This document shows, in pieces, positions 24,716 to 32,785 of a stretch of DNA of 64,000 nt. The DNA is from JAOUGY01 sp963792365 (GTDB taxonomy: Bacteria > Actinomycetota > Acidimicrobiia > Spongiisociales > ZC4RG35). The notes under the pieces were generated by a model, which had not been told where the DNA came from, made no database searches, and saw nothing but the letters and a program-made list of their open reading frames with translations. A program made the position numbers and the translations under genes. The stretch's first letter is position 1. Each line of letters opens with the position of its first letter. Location: positions 124,001-188,000 of the forward strand of contig CAWBVW010000007.1 in assembly GCA_963792365.1 (NCBI GenBank). The letters are read 5' to 3'.

Positions 24716-25072
24716 ATGGAGCATGTCAGTGTCGACGACAACTATTACACCCGCCTCGAGCTCTCACTGGGCTCCTCGGCCGAGGCAGTCGAAGAAGCGT
24801 TCGTCCGTCTCGACGCCGAAGCCCGCCAAGCCGGGGACCTCGAGCGCTCCCGTCGCCTCGAGGAGGCGCGCCGCGGGCTCCTGCAACCGGGCATTCGCTC
24901 CTATCACAACCAACAGATCAAATGGGCTGCCGCCCGTATCTGGTACGAGTCGAAGTATCCGGAAGGCCGAAGTGTCGAGGAACACCGCATCTGGGCGGAC
25001 TATCGACGAGCCGTGATCGAGGACGAGCCATCGCTGTGGCGTCGGATCAAGGGTCTATTCGACGGGGGTTGA
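24716..25072 (+). CDS. Small J-domain-like protein, function unknown
   Basis: This 118-residue soluble protein starts with DDNYYTRLELSLGSSAEAVEEAF and continues with a charged helix and ARRGLLQPGIRSYHNQ, resembling the helical order of a DnaJ domain but lacking an HPD tripeptide. Without HPD it should not stimulate Hsp70 in the normal way. The rest is helical with many Trp, Tyr and Arg residues. It follows the hydrolase gene on the same strand and is convergent with rdgB. Confidence 0.65.
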   Translation: MEHVSVDDNYYTRLELSLGSSAEAVEEAFVRLDAEARQAGDLERSRRLEEARRGLLQPGIRSYHNQQIKWAAARIWYESKYPEGRSVEEHRIWADYRRAVIEDEPSLWRRIKGLFDGG

Positions 25073-25081
25073 CGTCGACCC

Positions 25082-25672
25082 TCACACGGTCTGCGATGCT
25101 GCCCGAATCGCTTCCACGAGCGCTCTGATGGCGCGAGCCCGATGCGAGATCGAGTTCTTCGTCTCGACACCCATCTCTGAGAACGTGACCCCGTCGACCT
25201 CGAACACCGGGTCGTACCCGAACCCGCCGCCTCCTCGAGGTTGGATCGTGATGACCCCATCGATGTGTCCGTCGGCGAGGATCGGACTCCCGTGGGGACG
25301 CGCCAATACCATGGCGGTTCGGAACCGGGCTCGACGGTCGCCGACGCCTTCGAGCTCACGGAGCAGACGCTCCACGTTGTCGGCGTACGAGGCGTCCTCG
25401 CCGGCGTAGCGGGCGCTGAACACCCCGGGTTCTCCATCGAGAGCGACCACCTCGAGGCCTGTGTCGTCGGCGACCGCGGGGAGACCCGTGGCGTCCACGA
25501 CTGCCACAGCTTTCAGCATCGCGTTTCCCTCGAGCGTGAGCTCGGTCTCCTCGACGTCCGGCCAGTGGAGGCCGCGCACGATCTCGCCAACGACACCGGA
25601 CGACACCAGCACGGCTTCGATCTCTGCGATCTTGTCCGGGTTCTTCGATGCGACGACGAGCCGTTCGATCAT
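25082..25672 (-). CDS. rdgB: Non-canonical purine NTP pyrophosphatase (RdgB/HAM1)
   Basis: This 196-residue house-cleaning enzyme hydrolyses dITP and XTP to monophosphates. It shows the N-terminal VVASKNPDKIAEI, the ADDTGLEVVAL motif with the metal-binding acids, ARYAGEDASY, and GGGFGYDPVF with SHRARAI near the end. Its ATG at 25672 overlaps the RNase PH stop as ATGA, the usual rph-rdgB pair. Confidence 0.95.
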   Translation of the reverse strand: MIERLVVASKNPDKIAEIEAVLVSSGVVGEIVRGLHWPDVEETELTLEGNAMLKAVAVVDATGLPAVADDTGLEVVALDGEPGVFSARYAGEDASYADNVERLLRELEGVGDRRARFRTAMVLARPHGSPILADGHIDGVITIQPRGGGGFGYDPVFEVDGVTFSEMGVETKNSISHRARAIRALVEAIRAASQTV

Positions 25673-26370
25673 GTGGTGGCCTGTTTCTGCATGTCGACGA
25701 GGTCGGAAATCCCTGTTTCGGCGAGATCGAGCATGCGATCGAGGTCGGCTCGGTCGAAGATCGCACCCTCAGCCGTGCCTTGCACCTCGACCAGCCCTCC
25801 GCTGCCTGACATCACCACATTGAGGTCGACCTCGGCCGCCACGTCGCTCTCGTACTCCAGATCGAGCAAGGTGTCGCCCTCGACGATGCCAACCGAGATT
25901 GCGGCCACCTGATCGAGAATGGGATTCCGAGCGAAGTAGGACCGTTCCAGGCCCCATTGACAGGCATCCCACAGAGCGACCCATGCGCCGGTGATCGCCG
26001 CCGTGCGGGTGCCGCCGTCGGCTTCGATCACGTCGCAGTCGACCCGAATCATCCGTTCGTTCATCGCCTTGAGGTCGACCACAGCTCTCAAGGCTCTGCC
26101 GATCAGGCGAGAGATCTCCTGCTGACGGCCCTTGGTGTAGGAATCTCTTCTGATCCGCTCGTTGCTCGATCCCGGCAGCATTCCGTACTCTGCAGTCACC
26201 CACCCACGTCCGCTGTCTCTCATCCAGCGCGGGATGTCGTCTTCGACGATCGCCGTGCAGAGCACGCGGGTGCGTCCCATCTCGATGAGCACCGAACCCG
26301 GCGTGGCCTGGGTGTAGCCCAGGTGCATCCGGACGGGTCTCAACTCGTCGGCAGCTCGTTCTCTAGCCAT
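25669..26370 (-). CDS. rph: Ribonuclease PH
   Basis: This 233-residue phosphorolytic exoribonuclease trims tRNA 3' ends. Signature segments include TRVLCTAIVEDDIPRW, GRGWVTAEYGMLPG, and RTAAITGAWVAL, with the RNase PH C-terminal EGDTLLDLEYESD. The ATG at 26370 has GAGGAA 3 nt upstream. It follows the MBL-fold gene after 7 nt and overlaps rdgB. Confidence 0.96.
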   Translation of the reverse strand: MARERAADELRPVRMHLGYTQATPGSVLIEMGRTRVLCTAIVEDDIPRWMRDSGRGWVTAEYGMLPGSSNERIRRDSYTKGRQQEISRLIGRALRAVVDLKAMNERMIRVDCDVIEADGGTRTAAITGAWVALWDACQWGLERSYFARNPILDQVAAISVGIVEGDTLLDLEYESDVAAEVDLNVVMSGSGGLVEVQGTAEGAIFDRADLDRMLDLAETGISDLVDMQKQATT

Positions 26371-26377
26371 GGTTTCC

Positions 26378-27127
26378 TCACAGATCGTGGGTGGTGCCGG
26401 CGACAGCCAGTGCCACCGGGCGGTCGAATGTCGACTCGGCTTCGAGGATGGATCGAGCCGCCTCGACGTGGGCGGGCACGTGAGTGAGCATGAGCCGCTT
26501 GGCCCCGTGATCGCGAGCGATCCGGCCCGCCTGGGACGCGGTCAGGTGCTGGGTGTACTCGTGGGCGCCAGGCTCGCCTTGGTAGGTCGCTTCACACAAG
26601 AAGAGGTCGGCGCCTTCCGCCAGCTCACCCCACGAGCCCTCTGCCCCCGTGTCCGCGGAGTATGCAAGGACCTTTCCATCCACCTCGTATCGCGACGCGA
26701 CCGTCGGGACCGAGTGGTCCGTCGAGCGGAACACCATGTCGATGGCTCCCACCGCTGCGCGGTCGCCATCTCCAACCGTCTTGAACGCAAAGGTCGCCTC
26801 GAGCGGGTGTCCTTCTCCGGCACGTACGAACCCGGCGATCCGCTCTCGTACGGGAGCCGGGCAATACACAGGTATCGGTTCCCTGCGGAGGGGACCGTGG
26901 GCCAGCGCGTGATACGCCGACAGCAGGTCGAGGCAATGATCGGGGTGCTCGTGAGAAATCACGACTGCAGACAAGCGATCGAGTGCAAAGCGGTCCCAGA
27001 GCGCGACGAACGTGCCGGGACCGGCATCACTCCAGATGACCGTGTCTCCGTGTTCGATGACATATCCGGATGCCGGTCGGCCCGGCGTCGGGTACGTGCC
27101 ATTCGATCCGAGAATGTGTAGCCGCAC
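26378..27127 (-). CDS. MBL-fold metallo-hydrolase (RNase Z / cyclic phosphodiesterase-like)
   Basis: This 249-residue enzyme has the metallo-beta-lactamase signature SHEHPDHCLDL, further metal ligands in STDHS, ADTG and LTHVPAH, and starts with LHILGSNGTYPTPGRPASGY. Homologues next to rph-rdgB in actinobacteria are often called cyclic-nucleotide-degrading phosphodiesterases; I only claim the fold and zinc chemistry. The start GTG at 27127 lies 7 nt after TACACT, so it looks leaderless and probably leads an MBL-rph-rdgB operon. Confidence 0.88.
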   Translation of the reverse strand: MRLHILGSNGTYPTPGRPASGYVIEHGDTVIWSDAGPGTFVALWDRFALDRLSAVVISHEHPDHCLDLLSAYHALAHGPLRREPIPVYCPAPVRERIAGFVRAGEGHPLEATFAFKTVGDGDRAAVGAIDMVFRSTDHSVPTVASRYEVDGKVLAYSADTGAEGSWGELAEGADLFLCEATYQGEPGAHEYTQHLTASQAGRIARDHGAKRLMLTHVPAHVEAARSILEAESTFDRPVALAVAGTTHDL

Positions 27128-27134
27128 GGCGGCG

Positions 27135-27140
27135 AGTGTA
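27135..27140 (-). promoter_or_regulatory. -10 box, leaderless promoter of the MBL-rph-rdgB operon
   Basis: TACACT on the minus strand lies 7 nt before the GTG at 27127. Confidence 0.55.
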
Positions 27141-27142
27141 CG

Positions 27143-27787
27143 TCACGGAGCCAAACGAACTCGACTCCACCCGGACGGCCGACGTTCGTACTCGATCCGA
27201 TCATGGAGACGCGACGGTTGTCCCTGCCAGAACTCGAAGCGGTGCGGCTCGACCCGGTATCCACCCCAATGTTTCGGACGGGGAATCGCTTCCTCGAATT
27301 GTTCCGACAACTCCTCCACCTTGGTCTCGAGCCAGCCCCGATCTGGTATCTCCCGGCTCTGGGGGGAGGCGTGTGCGCCGAGCTGCGCGCCCCGCGGGCG
27401 ACTGGCGAAGTAGGAGTCGGACTCCGCCTCCGAGACCCGTCGGGCGGCGCCGTCTATGCGTATCTGCCGATGGAGTGGAAGCCACAGGAAGCACATGGAG
27501 AGCCACGGATTGGCGTCTAGATCATGGGCCTTGGCGCTCTCGTAGTTGCTGAAGAAGGTGAACGATTGCGTGTCGTACCCCTTCAGCAGGATCGCTCTCG
27601 TCGAAGGACGTCCCTCCGTGTCCACGGTTGCGAGCACGAACGCATTCGGCTCGTGGACTCCGGCAGCGATCGCCTCGTTCAACCATCGATCGAACTGCTG
27701 GAAGGGGTCTTCATCCACTTCGGCGACGTCGAGTCCGGCGACCTCGTACTCGATTCGAATCTGCCGAAGGCGTTCGAGGTGATCCAT
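27143..27787 (-). CDS. pdxH: Pyridoxamine 5'-phosphate oxidase
   Basis: This 214-residue FMN enzyme oxidises PNP or PMP to PLP. Diagnostic sequence includes PNAFVLATVDTEGRPSTRAILLK, the FFSNYESAKAHDL segment, RQIRIDGAARRVSE and the C-terminal WGGYRVEPHRFEFWQG with RLHDRIEY. PLP is required by the tyrosine phenol-lyase encoded nearby. The ATG at 27787 is divergent from the DUF983 gene; TAGCTT lies 9 nt upstream. Confidence 0.95.
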   Translation of the reverse strand: MDHLERLRQIRIEYEVAGLDVAEVDEDPFQQFDRWLNEAIAAGVHEPNAFVLATVDTEGRPSTRAILLKGYDTQSFTFFSNYESAKAHDLDANPWLSMCFLWLPLHRQIRIDGAARRVSEAESDSYFASRPRGAQLGAHASPQSREIPDRGWLETKVEELSEQFEEAIPRPKHWGGYRVEPHRFEFWQGQPSRLHDRIEYERRPSGWSRVRLAP

Positions 27788-27834
27788 GTGCGCTGCAAGC
27801 TAACCGAGGCGATGGATCAACCAAAGCGACGCCC

Positions 27835-27840
27835 TAACCT
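27835..27840 (+). promoter_or_regulatory. -10 box, leaderless promoter of the DUF983 gene
   Basis: TAACCT lies 7 nt before the ATG at 27848 and supports that start over the ATG at 27812. Confidence 0.5.
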
Positions 27841-27847
27841 CATCGGG

Positions 27848-28276
27848 ATGAAGGACCCCAACGCCGGTTTTTGGACCTTGGTGGGGCGTGCAGTCCGACG
27901 CACGTGCGCCCGCTGCGGCGTTGGCCCGTCCTTTGCGTCTGCCTTTCGGATGGCAGGTTCCTGTCCGGCCTGTGGATTCGTCTTCGAGCGTGAGCCCGGA
28001 TTCTGGGTTGGCGCCATGATCATCAACACCATCCTCAGCTTCGGCTCGCTCCTCGTCGTTTTCGTCGGAGGCTGGATCGCTTTCTGGCCGGACGTGCCGT
28101 GGACCGGCCTCCTCGTTGCCACGATCGCCGTGGCGGTCATCGTCCCCGTGGCCGGGTATCCCTTGACCAAGTCGCTCTGGTCGGCGATCGAACTCTCATA
28201 TCACCAGGTCGAGCCCGACGAACGCCGGCGGGCGGCCGATCGGCTTCAGCGGTCTCAGCCGAGCGAATCGGGATAG
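27848..28276 (+). CDS. DUF983 family membrane protein with a zinc ribbon
   Basis: This 142-residue protein has an N-terminal zinc-ribbon-like CARCG and CPACGFVFEREPGFWVGA, then two membrane helices (about 55-77 and 84-106). That layout matches DUF983, whose function is unknown. The start at 27848 is chosen for the -10 spacing; 27812 would add 12 residues. It is divergent from pdxH and convergent with the acyl-CoA dehydrogenase across a hairpin-rich gap. Confidence 0.82.
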   Translation: MKDPNAGFWTLVGRAVRRTCARCGVGPSFASAFRMAGSCPACGFVFEREPGFWVGAMIINTILSFGSLLVVFVGGWIAFWPDVPWTGLLVATIAVAVIVPVAGYPLTKSLWSAIELSYHQVEPDERRRAADRLQRSQPSESG

Positions 28277-28339
28277 TCGATGTCGCTGACAGGACAGAAC
28301 GCCGGCACCCAGCGGGACTGATCGAGCGGCCATCCCTGC

Positions 28340-28646
28340 CGAGAGCCATGACGCGCTGGGCCGCCAAGTCCAACCAGGCTTGGCGGCGCAGACTGTCGGC
28401 CAACGCAGGCCCCCTCACATGTCTGTCGCGTCTTCGTGCGACAAGACAAGTGCGGAATCCCCCCTGTTTGGCTTCGCCACACTGTCCCCCCGGCGGGGGG
28501 AACAATCGCTGCACACACATCCCGTTGACCAGTAGAGCACCGATTGGGTCCCACGGCTCGTGTCCGCCCGCAGGGGGGATTCATGCCGCCGTGGGTCGAG
28601 CTTGCGAAGCAAACTCGGTGAGGTCGCCGCAGGCGACCGGCGGACA
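28340..28646. repeat. Second-type hairpin array next to the acyl-CoA dehydrogenase stop
   Basis: This non-coding stretch between convergent genes is a chain of short inverted repeats unrelated in sequence to copies A-E. Examples are 28360-28368 with 28379-28387 (9 bp), 28424-28429 with 28438-28443, a C6/G6 stem near 28486-28500, and a 7-bp stem around 28622-28638. TGTCCGCC at 28561-28568 pairs with GGCGGACA at 28639-28646. It ends 2 nt before the dehydrogenase stop triplet (28649-28651). The remaining bases after the DUF983 gene (28277-28339) show nothing. Confidence 0.65.
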
Positions 28647-28648
28647 CC

Positions 28649-29788
28649 TCACATCCGCTTGGCTATCTCCTCGAGCATGACTTCCGTCGCTCCGCCCCCG
28701 ATGGAGTGGATCCTGGCATCCCGATACATCCGCTCGATCGCCGTCTCGGTGATGTACCCCATGCCGCCATGGAACTGCACGCAGTCGTACAGGATCGAGT
28801 TCACGAGCTCGCCCATGAGCGCTTTGACCATGGACACCTCGGTCACTGCGTCGCGCCCCTGGTCGATCATCCATGCCGAGTGATAAACGAGCTGGCGCGC
28901 TGCGACCAGTTCCGCGGCCCGCATCGCCAGACGCTGCCGGATCGCCTGCTTCGCCCACAGGGGGTGCCCGAACGCGGTGCGATGCTTCACGTACTCGAGG
29001 GTCAGTTCGATGGCACGGGCCGACTCGCCAGCCGCCATGGCGGCGAGCACGAGCCTTTCGTGCTGGAAGTTCCGCATGATCTGATAAAAGCCCCGGTCGA
29101 GATCTCCGATGACGTTCGAGTCGGGCACCCAAGCATCCTGGAACGACAGCTCGGCGGTGTCGGAAGAGCGCCAACCCATCTTCTTCAGCGCCCGGCTGAC
29201 AGTGAACCCCTCGGTGCCCTTCTCGATGGCAAAGATGGAGATTCCCCGCGACGCCTTGACGTCGGTGTTGGTCCGGGCAGCCACGAAAACGAGGTCGGCG
29301 TGGACGCCGTTGGTGATGTACATCTTCGAGCCGGAAAGACGAAACCCGTCGCCGTCTCTGCGAGCGGTCGTGCGCATCCCGGCCACGTCCGATCCGGCGT
29401 CCGGTTCGGTGACACCCAAGGCCCCGACCATCGTGCCGCTCATCAAGCCCGGCAGCCAACGTCCCTTCTGCTCGGCGTCTCCAGCGCCCAACAGGTATCG
29501 CATCGCCAGATCGACATGAGCCACGGCGGTGATGGCGAAACCACCAAATGTTGAGCGGCCCAGCTCCTCGGCGAGCACTGCGGCGGCGGTAGCACCGAGA
29601 CCGAGGCCGCCGTCGTCTTCGGGGACGTTCAACGAGAAGAAGCCGAGCTCACCCATGGTGCGAATCACGTCCCGGGGAACCAATCCGGACTCTTCCCACG
29701 CCTCACCGTTGGGGACGACTTGCTCCTCGATGAACCGGCGTGCCTGTGCTCGGATGTCTGCCAGCTCTTCGGTTTCGTAGATCAGCAT
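28649..29788 (-). CDS. Acyl-CoA dehydrogenase
   Basis: This 379-residue FAD enzyme catalyses the first step of acyl-CoA beta-oxidation or amino-acid catabolism. It shows ALGVTEPDAGSDVAGMRTTA, KMYITNGVHADLVFV, the MGWRSSDTAELSFQDAWVP segment, and the C-terminal QFHGGMGY with ERMYRDARIHSIGGGATEVM; the catalytic glutamate is expected in that last motif. The ATG at 29788 follows TACAGT by 8 nt. The 169-residue in-frame extension upstream is not family-like. It is divergent from tyrosine phenol-lyase across a 277-nt gap in which I recognise no site. Confidence 0.92.
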   Translation of the reverse strand: MLIYETEELADIRAQARRFIEEQVVPNGEAWEESGLVPRDVIRTMGELGFFSLNVPEDDGGLGLGATAAAVLAEELGRSTFGGFAITAVAHVDLAMRYLLGAGDAEQKGRWLPGLMSGTMVGALGVTEPDAGSDVAGMRTTARRDGDGFRLSGSKMYITNGVHADLVFVAARTNTDVKASRGISIFAIEKGTEGFTVSRALKKMGWRSSDTAELSFQDAWVPDSNVIGDLDRGFYQIMRNFQHERLVLAAMAAGESARAIELTLEYVKHRTAFGHPLWAKQAIRQRLAMRAAELVAARQLVYHSAWMIDQGRDAVTEVSMVKALMGELVNSILYDCVQFHGGMGYITETAIERMYRDARIHSIGGGATEVMLEEIAKRM

Positions 29789-29796
29789 CAGGGGAC

Positions 29797-29802
29797 ACTG
29801 TA
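29797..29802 (-). promoter_or_regulatory. -10 box, leaderless promoter of the acyl-CoA dehydrogenase gene
   Basis: TACAGT on the minus strand lies 8 nt before the ATG at 29788. Confidence 0.5.
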
Positions 29803-30065
29803 TCGGCAAGTGTGTCCCATCACGGGTCGTGCAGACGAGGATTCGCGGGAGCATGTGCCCGGACGACGGCCGCGACTTCTCCCGTGAATCCGCTCGTTCC
29901 CGCAGTGTCTTCGGCGCACGCACGGCCTCAGATGGGTATGGACGAAGATGCTCCGGCACATCTTGATCCTGTCCGCAGAAGTCATAGTGTTCAGGGCGAA
30001 AGAACGCACATCCGCCACCGTTCTGAGCGCGTCTCCGGATGTTGGGCGGAGAACCCGGAGGAACC

Positions 30066-31457
30066 ATGAGCCATCGCAGCTGGGCCGAGCCGTACAAGAT
30101 CAAGGTCGTAGAACCCATTCGCATGACGACACCCGATGAGCGCCGGCATGCGATTCGGGAGGCCGGGTACAACACGTTCCTTCTGAGGTCGGAGGACGTA
30201 TACATCGATTTGCTCACCGACTCGGGGACCTCGGCCATGTCCGACCACCAGTGGGCCGGGTTGATGATGGGCGACGAGGCGTATGCCGGGAGCAAGAGCT
30301 TCTACAACCTCGTCGACGCGGTTCGCGACGTCTACGGGTACGAGGAGCTGGTACCCACCCACCAGGGCCGAGGCGCCGAGCACATTCTGAGCCAGATCCT
30401 CATCCAGCCGGGTGACTACGTCCCCGGCAACATGTACTTCACGACCACCCGTTTCCATCAGGAGTATGCCGGCGGGACCTTCGTCGACGTCATCGTCGAC
30501 GAAGCACACGATCCCACCAGCCTCCACCCCTTCAAGGGCAACATCGACCTCGAGAAGCTGCAGCGGCTCGTAGACGAGGTTGGACCTGACCGCATCCCCT
30601 ACATCTCGGTCGAGACGAACGTGAACATGGCCGGCGGCCAGCCGTTGTCGATGGAGAACCTGAGGGCCACCTTCGAGCTGTGCAAGCGCCACGGCATCCT
30701 CGTGATGCTCGACGCCACTCGGGCTCTCGAGAACGCATGGTTCATCAAGCAGCGGGAAGACGGCTATCGAGACAAGAGCGTCGCCGAAATCCTGCGCGAG
30801 ATCTGTGACCTCTCGGATGGCGCCACCGTGTCCTCGAAGAAGGACAACCTGGTGAACATCGGAGGATTCCTCGCCTTGCGCGACCCCGATCTCGCCAGGG
30901 ACGCACGAGCGCTCTTGGTGGCGTTCGAAGGACTCCACACCTATGGAGGAATGTCCGGCCGCGACATGGAGGCACTCGCCCGCGGCATCCGCGAGATGGT
31001 GGCCACCGACGATCACGTGCACGCCCGGGTCGGCCAGGTGGAATACCTCGGCAACATCCTCATGTCAGCCGGCGTGCCGATCATCAGACCGGTCGGCGGA
31101 CACGGGGTGTTCCTCGACGCCAAGGCCATCCTCCCGCACATCCCCCACGACCAGTTTCCGGCACAGGCACTCGCTGCCGCCCTCTACACGGAGTCCGGCG
31201 TGCGCGGCATGGAGCGCGGTGTGGTCTCAGCGGGTCGCGACAAGCAGACCGGCGACCACCACTACCCGAAACTGGAGCTCGTGCGGCTGGCGATCCCTCG
31301 ACGGGTCTACACACAGGCACACATGGACGTGACGGCAGAGTCGGTGATCCAGCTCCTGAAGGAGCCGGAGTCGGTCAGCGGGTTGGGATTCACGTACGAG
31401 CCCGAGTCGCTCCGCTTCTTCCAGGCTCGCTTCGAACCTGTGCCCGTTTCCACATAA
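30066..31457 (+). CDS. tpl: Tyrosine phenol-lyase (beta-eliminating PLP lyase)
   Basis: This 463-residue PLP enzyme splits L-tyrosine into phenol, pyruvate and ammonia. It shows AGYNTFLLRSEDVYIDLLTD, PTHQGRGAEH, NMYFTTTRFHQE and the PLP lysine in SSKKDNLVNIGG. The segment GMERGVVSAGRD keeps the arginine after ME that distinguishes tyrosine phenol-lyase from tryptophanase (which has an E-I-G type sequence there), so the former is preferred. The ATG at 30066 has GGAGGA 3-4 nt upstream. Immediately after its stop lies a palindrome array. Confidence 0.88.
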   Translation: MSHRSWAEPYKIKVVEPIRMTTPDERRHAIREAGYNTFLLRSEDVYIDLLTDSGTSAMSDHQWAGLMMGDEAYAGSKSFYNLVDAVRDVYGYEELVPTHQGRGAEHILSQILIQPGDYVPGNMYFTTTRFHQEYAGGTFVDVIVDEAHDPTSLHPFKGNIDLEKLQRLVDEVGPDRIPYISVETNVNMAGGQPLSMENLRATFELCKRHGILVMLDATRALENAWFIKQREDGYRDKSVAEILREICDLSDGATVSSKKDNLVNIGGFLALRDPDLARDARALLVAFEGLHTYGGMSGRDMEALARGIREMVATDDHVHARVGQVEYLGNILMSAGVPIIRPVGGHGVFLDAKAILPHIPHDQFPAQALAAALYTESGVRGMERGVVSAGRDKQTGDHHYPKLELVRLAIPRRVYTQAHMDVTAESVIQLLKEPESVSGLGFTYEPESLRFFQARFEPVPVST

Positions 31458-31458
31458 G

Positions 31459-31781
31459 ACGCCGTACGTAGGTCGTTCTACGTACAACGTCGTACGTAGA
31501 ACGCTGTCACGTCCGCAACATGATCCGCGTAGACGACCCGATGGGTCGAAAGTCCGCCTGAACCACAGTCGGGCGGCCGTCTTCGGGATGAGGTGCGTTC
31601 CTGGCGGGTGGCCGACGGCAGACGGCCGACGGCCGATCCCGCGGACCCCTGGGGCATGCCATCAGCCGTCCGCACACGCAGCGGTAGCACCAGGCGGACC
31701 GGCGTCTGTTTCGGCCGGCGTGAACCACGGATGCAACATCAGCTGGGTAGACGACCCCGCGGGCCGAAAGTCCGCCTGCAA
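31459..31781. repeat. Palindrome cluster and ~50-bp direct repeats after tpl
   Basis: A cluster of TACGTA-centred palindromes (31459-31506, with CGTACGTA, TTCTACGTA and CGTACGTAGAACG) starts just after the tpl stop. Two imperfect direct repeats of about 50 bp follow at 31513-31562 and 31732-31781, sharing GTAGACGACCC and GAAAGTCCGCCTG. Between them lies a tract of GGCCGACGG-like words. No gene is seen; the region separates tpl from the SOS-controlled promoter. Confidence 0.6.
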
Positions 31782-31788
31782 AGAAGGG

Positions 31789-31809
31789 CGAACACATGTT
31801 CGGTATGCT
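31789..31809 (+). promoter_or_regulatory. LexA/SOS box overlapping a leaderless promoter
   Basis: CGAAC-ACAT-GTTCG (31789-31802) matches the actinobacterial SOS box GAAC-N4-GTTC. One base later the -10 box TATGCT (31804-31809) lies 6 nt before the ATG at 31816. LexA bound here would block RNA polymerase, so the downstream gene should be induced by DNA damage. Confidence 0.8.
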
Positions 31810-31815
31810 CGTGGG

Positions 31816-32769
31816 ATGCGGCAACTTCGATGGCAGACGGTCGACGACTCGCCCGAGGGCTTGTTCGAGCTCGGACGAAGGGTTTCGGGTAGGGGCGAGT
31901 ATCGATCCTTGACGTTCCACGAGGTCGAATCGAAGAGCATCATCAATCATGTTCCGGCCGCCGCTGGGCTACCGTTCGAGTACACCATCAATCCGTATCG
32001 AGGTTGTTCGCATCGGTGCTCATACTGTTTCGCCCGTCCGACCCATGCGTACCTCGGGTTCGACATCGGCGACGACTTCGACAACCAGATCGTGGTCAAG
32101 ATCAACGCAGTCGAGCTGGCGCAAGCGGAGACTGCACCCGGCCGATGGCACGGGGCGTCGATCGCAATGGGTACGAACACCGACCCGTATCAGAAGGCGG
32201 AAGGCAAGTACCGGCTGACTCGGGGAATCGCCGAAGCACTCGTCGAGCGGCGAAACCCGTTCTCGATCCTCACCAAATCCACGCTCGTGCTCCGGGACCT
32301 CGACGTCTTTTTGCGAGCGCCCGAGCTCGTGACCGTTGATTTCTCCATCCCGACACTCGACGAGGATGTGTGGCGTCGAACCGAACCCGGGACACCGCAT
32401 CCCGCCAAGCGCATGGAAGCTGTCAAGACGTTGAACCAGGCCGGAATCGCCTCCGGGGTCCTGGCCGCGCCGCTGCTCCCCGGCATCTCGGACGGCAAGG
32501 ACCAGGTCGTTGCGGTGCTGGCGGCGGCCTCAGAAGCGGGGGCGCGGTTCGCATCGACCATGCTTCTCCATGTGAAACCCGGCCTCCGTGAGCACTGGTT
32601 CGACTGGCTGCGGCACAACCATCCCGAGCTCGTCGAACGATACGAGGAGCTGTATCGAAATCGCGCCTTCATCGAGGGGCGACGATCAGCCCGCCGGGGG
32701 CGGCAGACGGACGACCGAGGCGTCCCATCCGCGCCCTCCTCACAGCAGATGTCCTTCGACGTCGACTGA
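31816..32769 (+). CDS. Radical SAM protein, Rv2578c / SplB-like
   Basis: This 317-residue protein has the radical SAM cluster motif CSHRCSYCFAR (CxxxCxxC) near residue 60, preceded by FEYTINPYRG, and TNTDPYQKAEGKYRLTRGI. That pattern belongs to the Rv2578c family related to spore photoproduct lyase. A role in DNA photolesion repair is plausible because an SOS box overlaps its promoter, but the substrate is unproven. The ATG at 31816 is set by the promoter. The C-terminal 25 residues are basic and low complexity. It is followed by ybaK after 16 nt. Confidence 0.88.
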   Translation: MRQLRWQTVDDSPEGLFELGRRVSGRGEYRSLTFHEVESKSIINHVPAAAGLPFEYTINPYRGCSHRCSYCFARPTHAYLGFDIGDDFDNQIVVKINAVELAQAETAPGRWHGASIAMGTNTDPYQKAEGKYRLTRGIAEALVERRNPFSILTKSTLVLRDLDVFLRAPELVTVDFSIPTLDEDVWRRTEPGTPHPAKRMEAVKTLNQAGIASGVLAAPLLPGISDGKDQVVAVLAAASEAGARFASTMLLHVKPGLREHWFDWLRHNHPELVERYEELYRNRAFIEGRRSARRGRQTDDRGVPSAPSSQQMSFDVD

Positions 32770-32771
32770 CG

Positions 32772-32777
32772 TAGCAT
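32772..32777 (+). promoter_or_regulatory. -10 box, leaderless promoter of the YbaK gene
   Basis: TAGCAT lies 8 nt before the ATG at 32786, overlapping the end of the radical SAM gene region. Confidence 0.45.
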
Positions 32778-32785
32778 TTCGCCTC

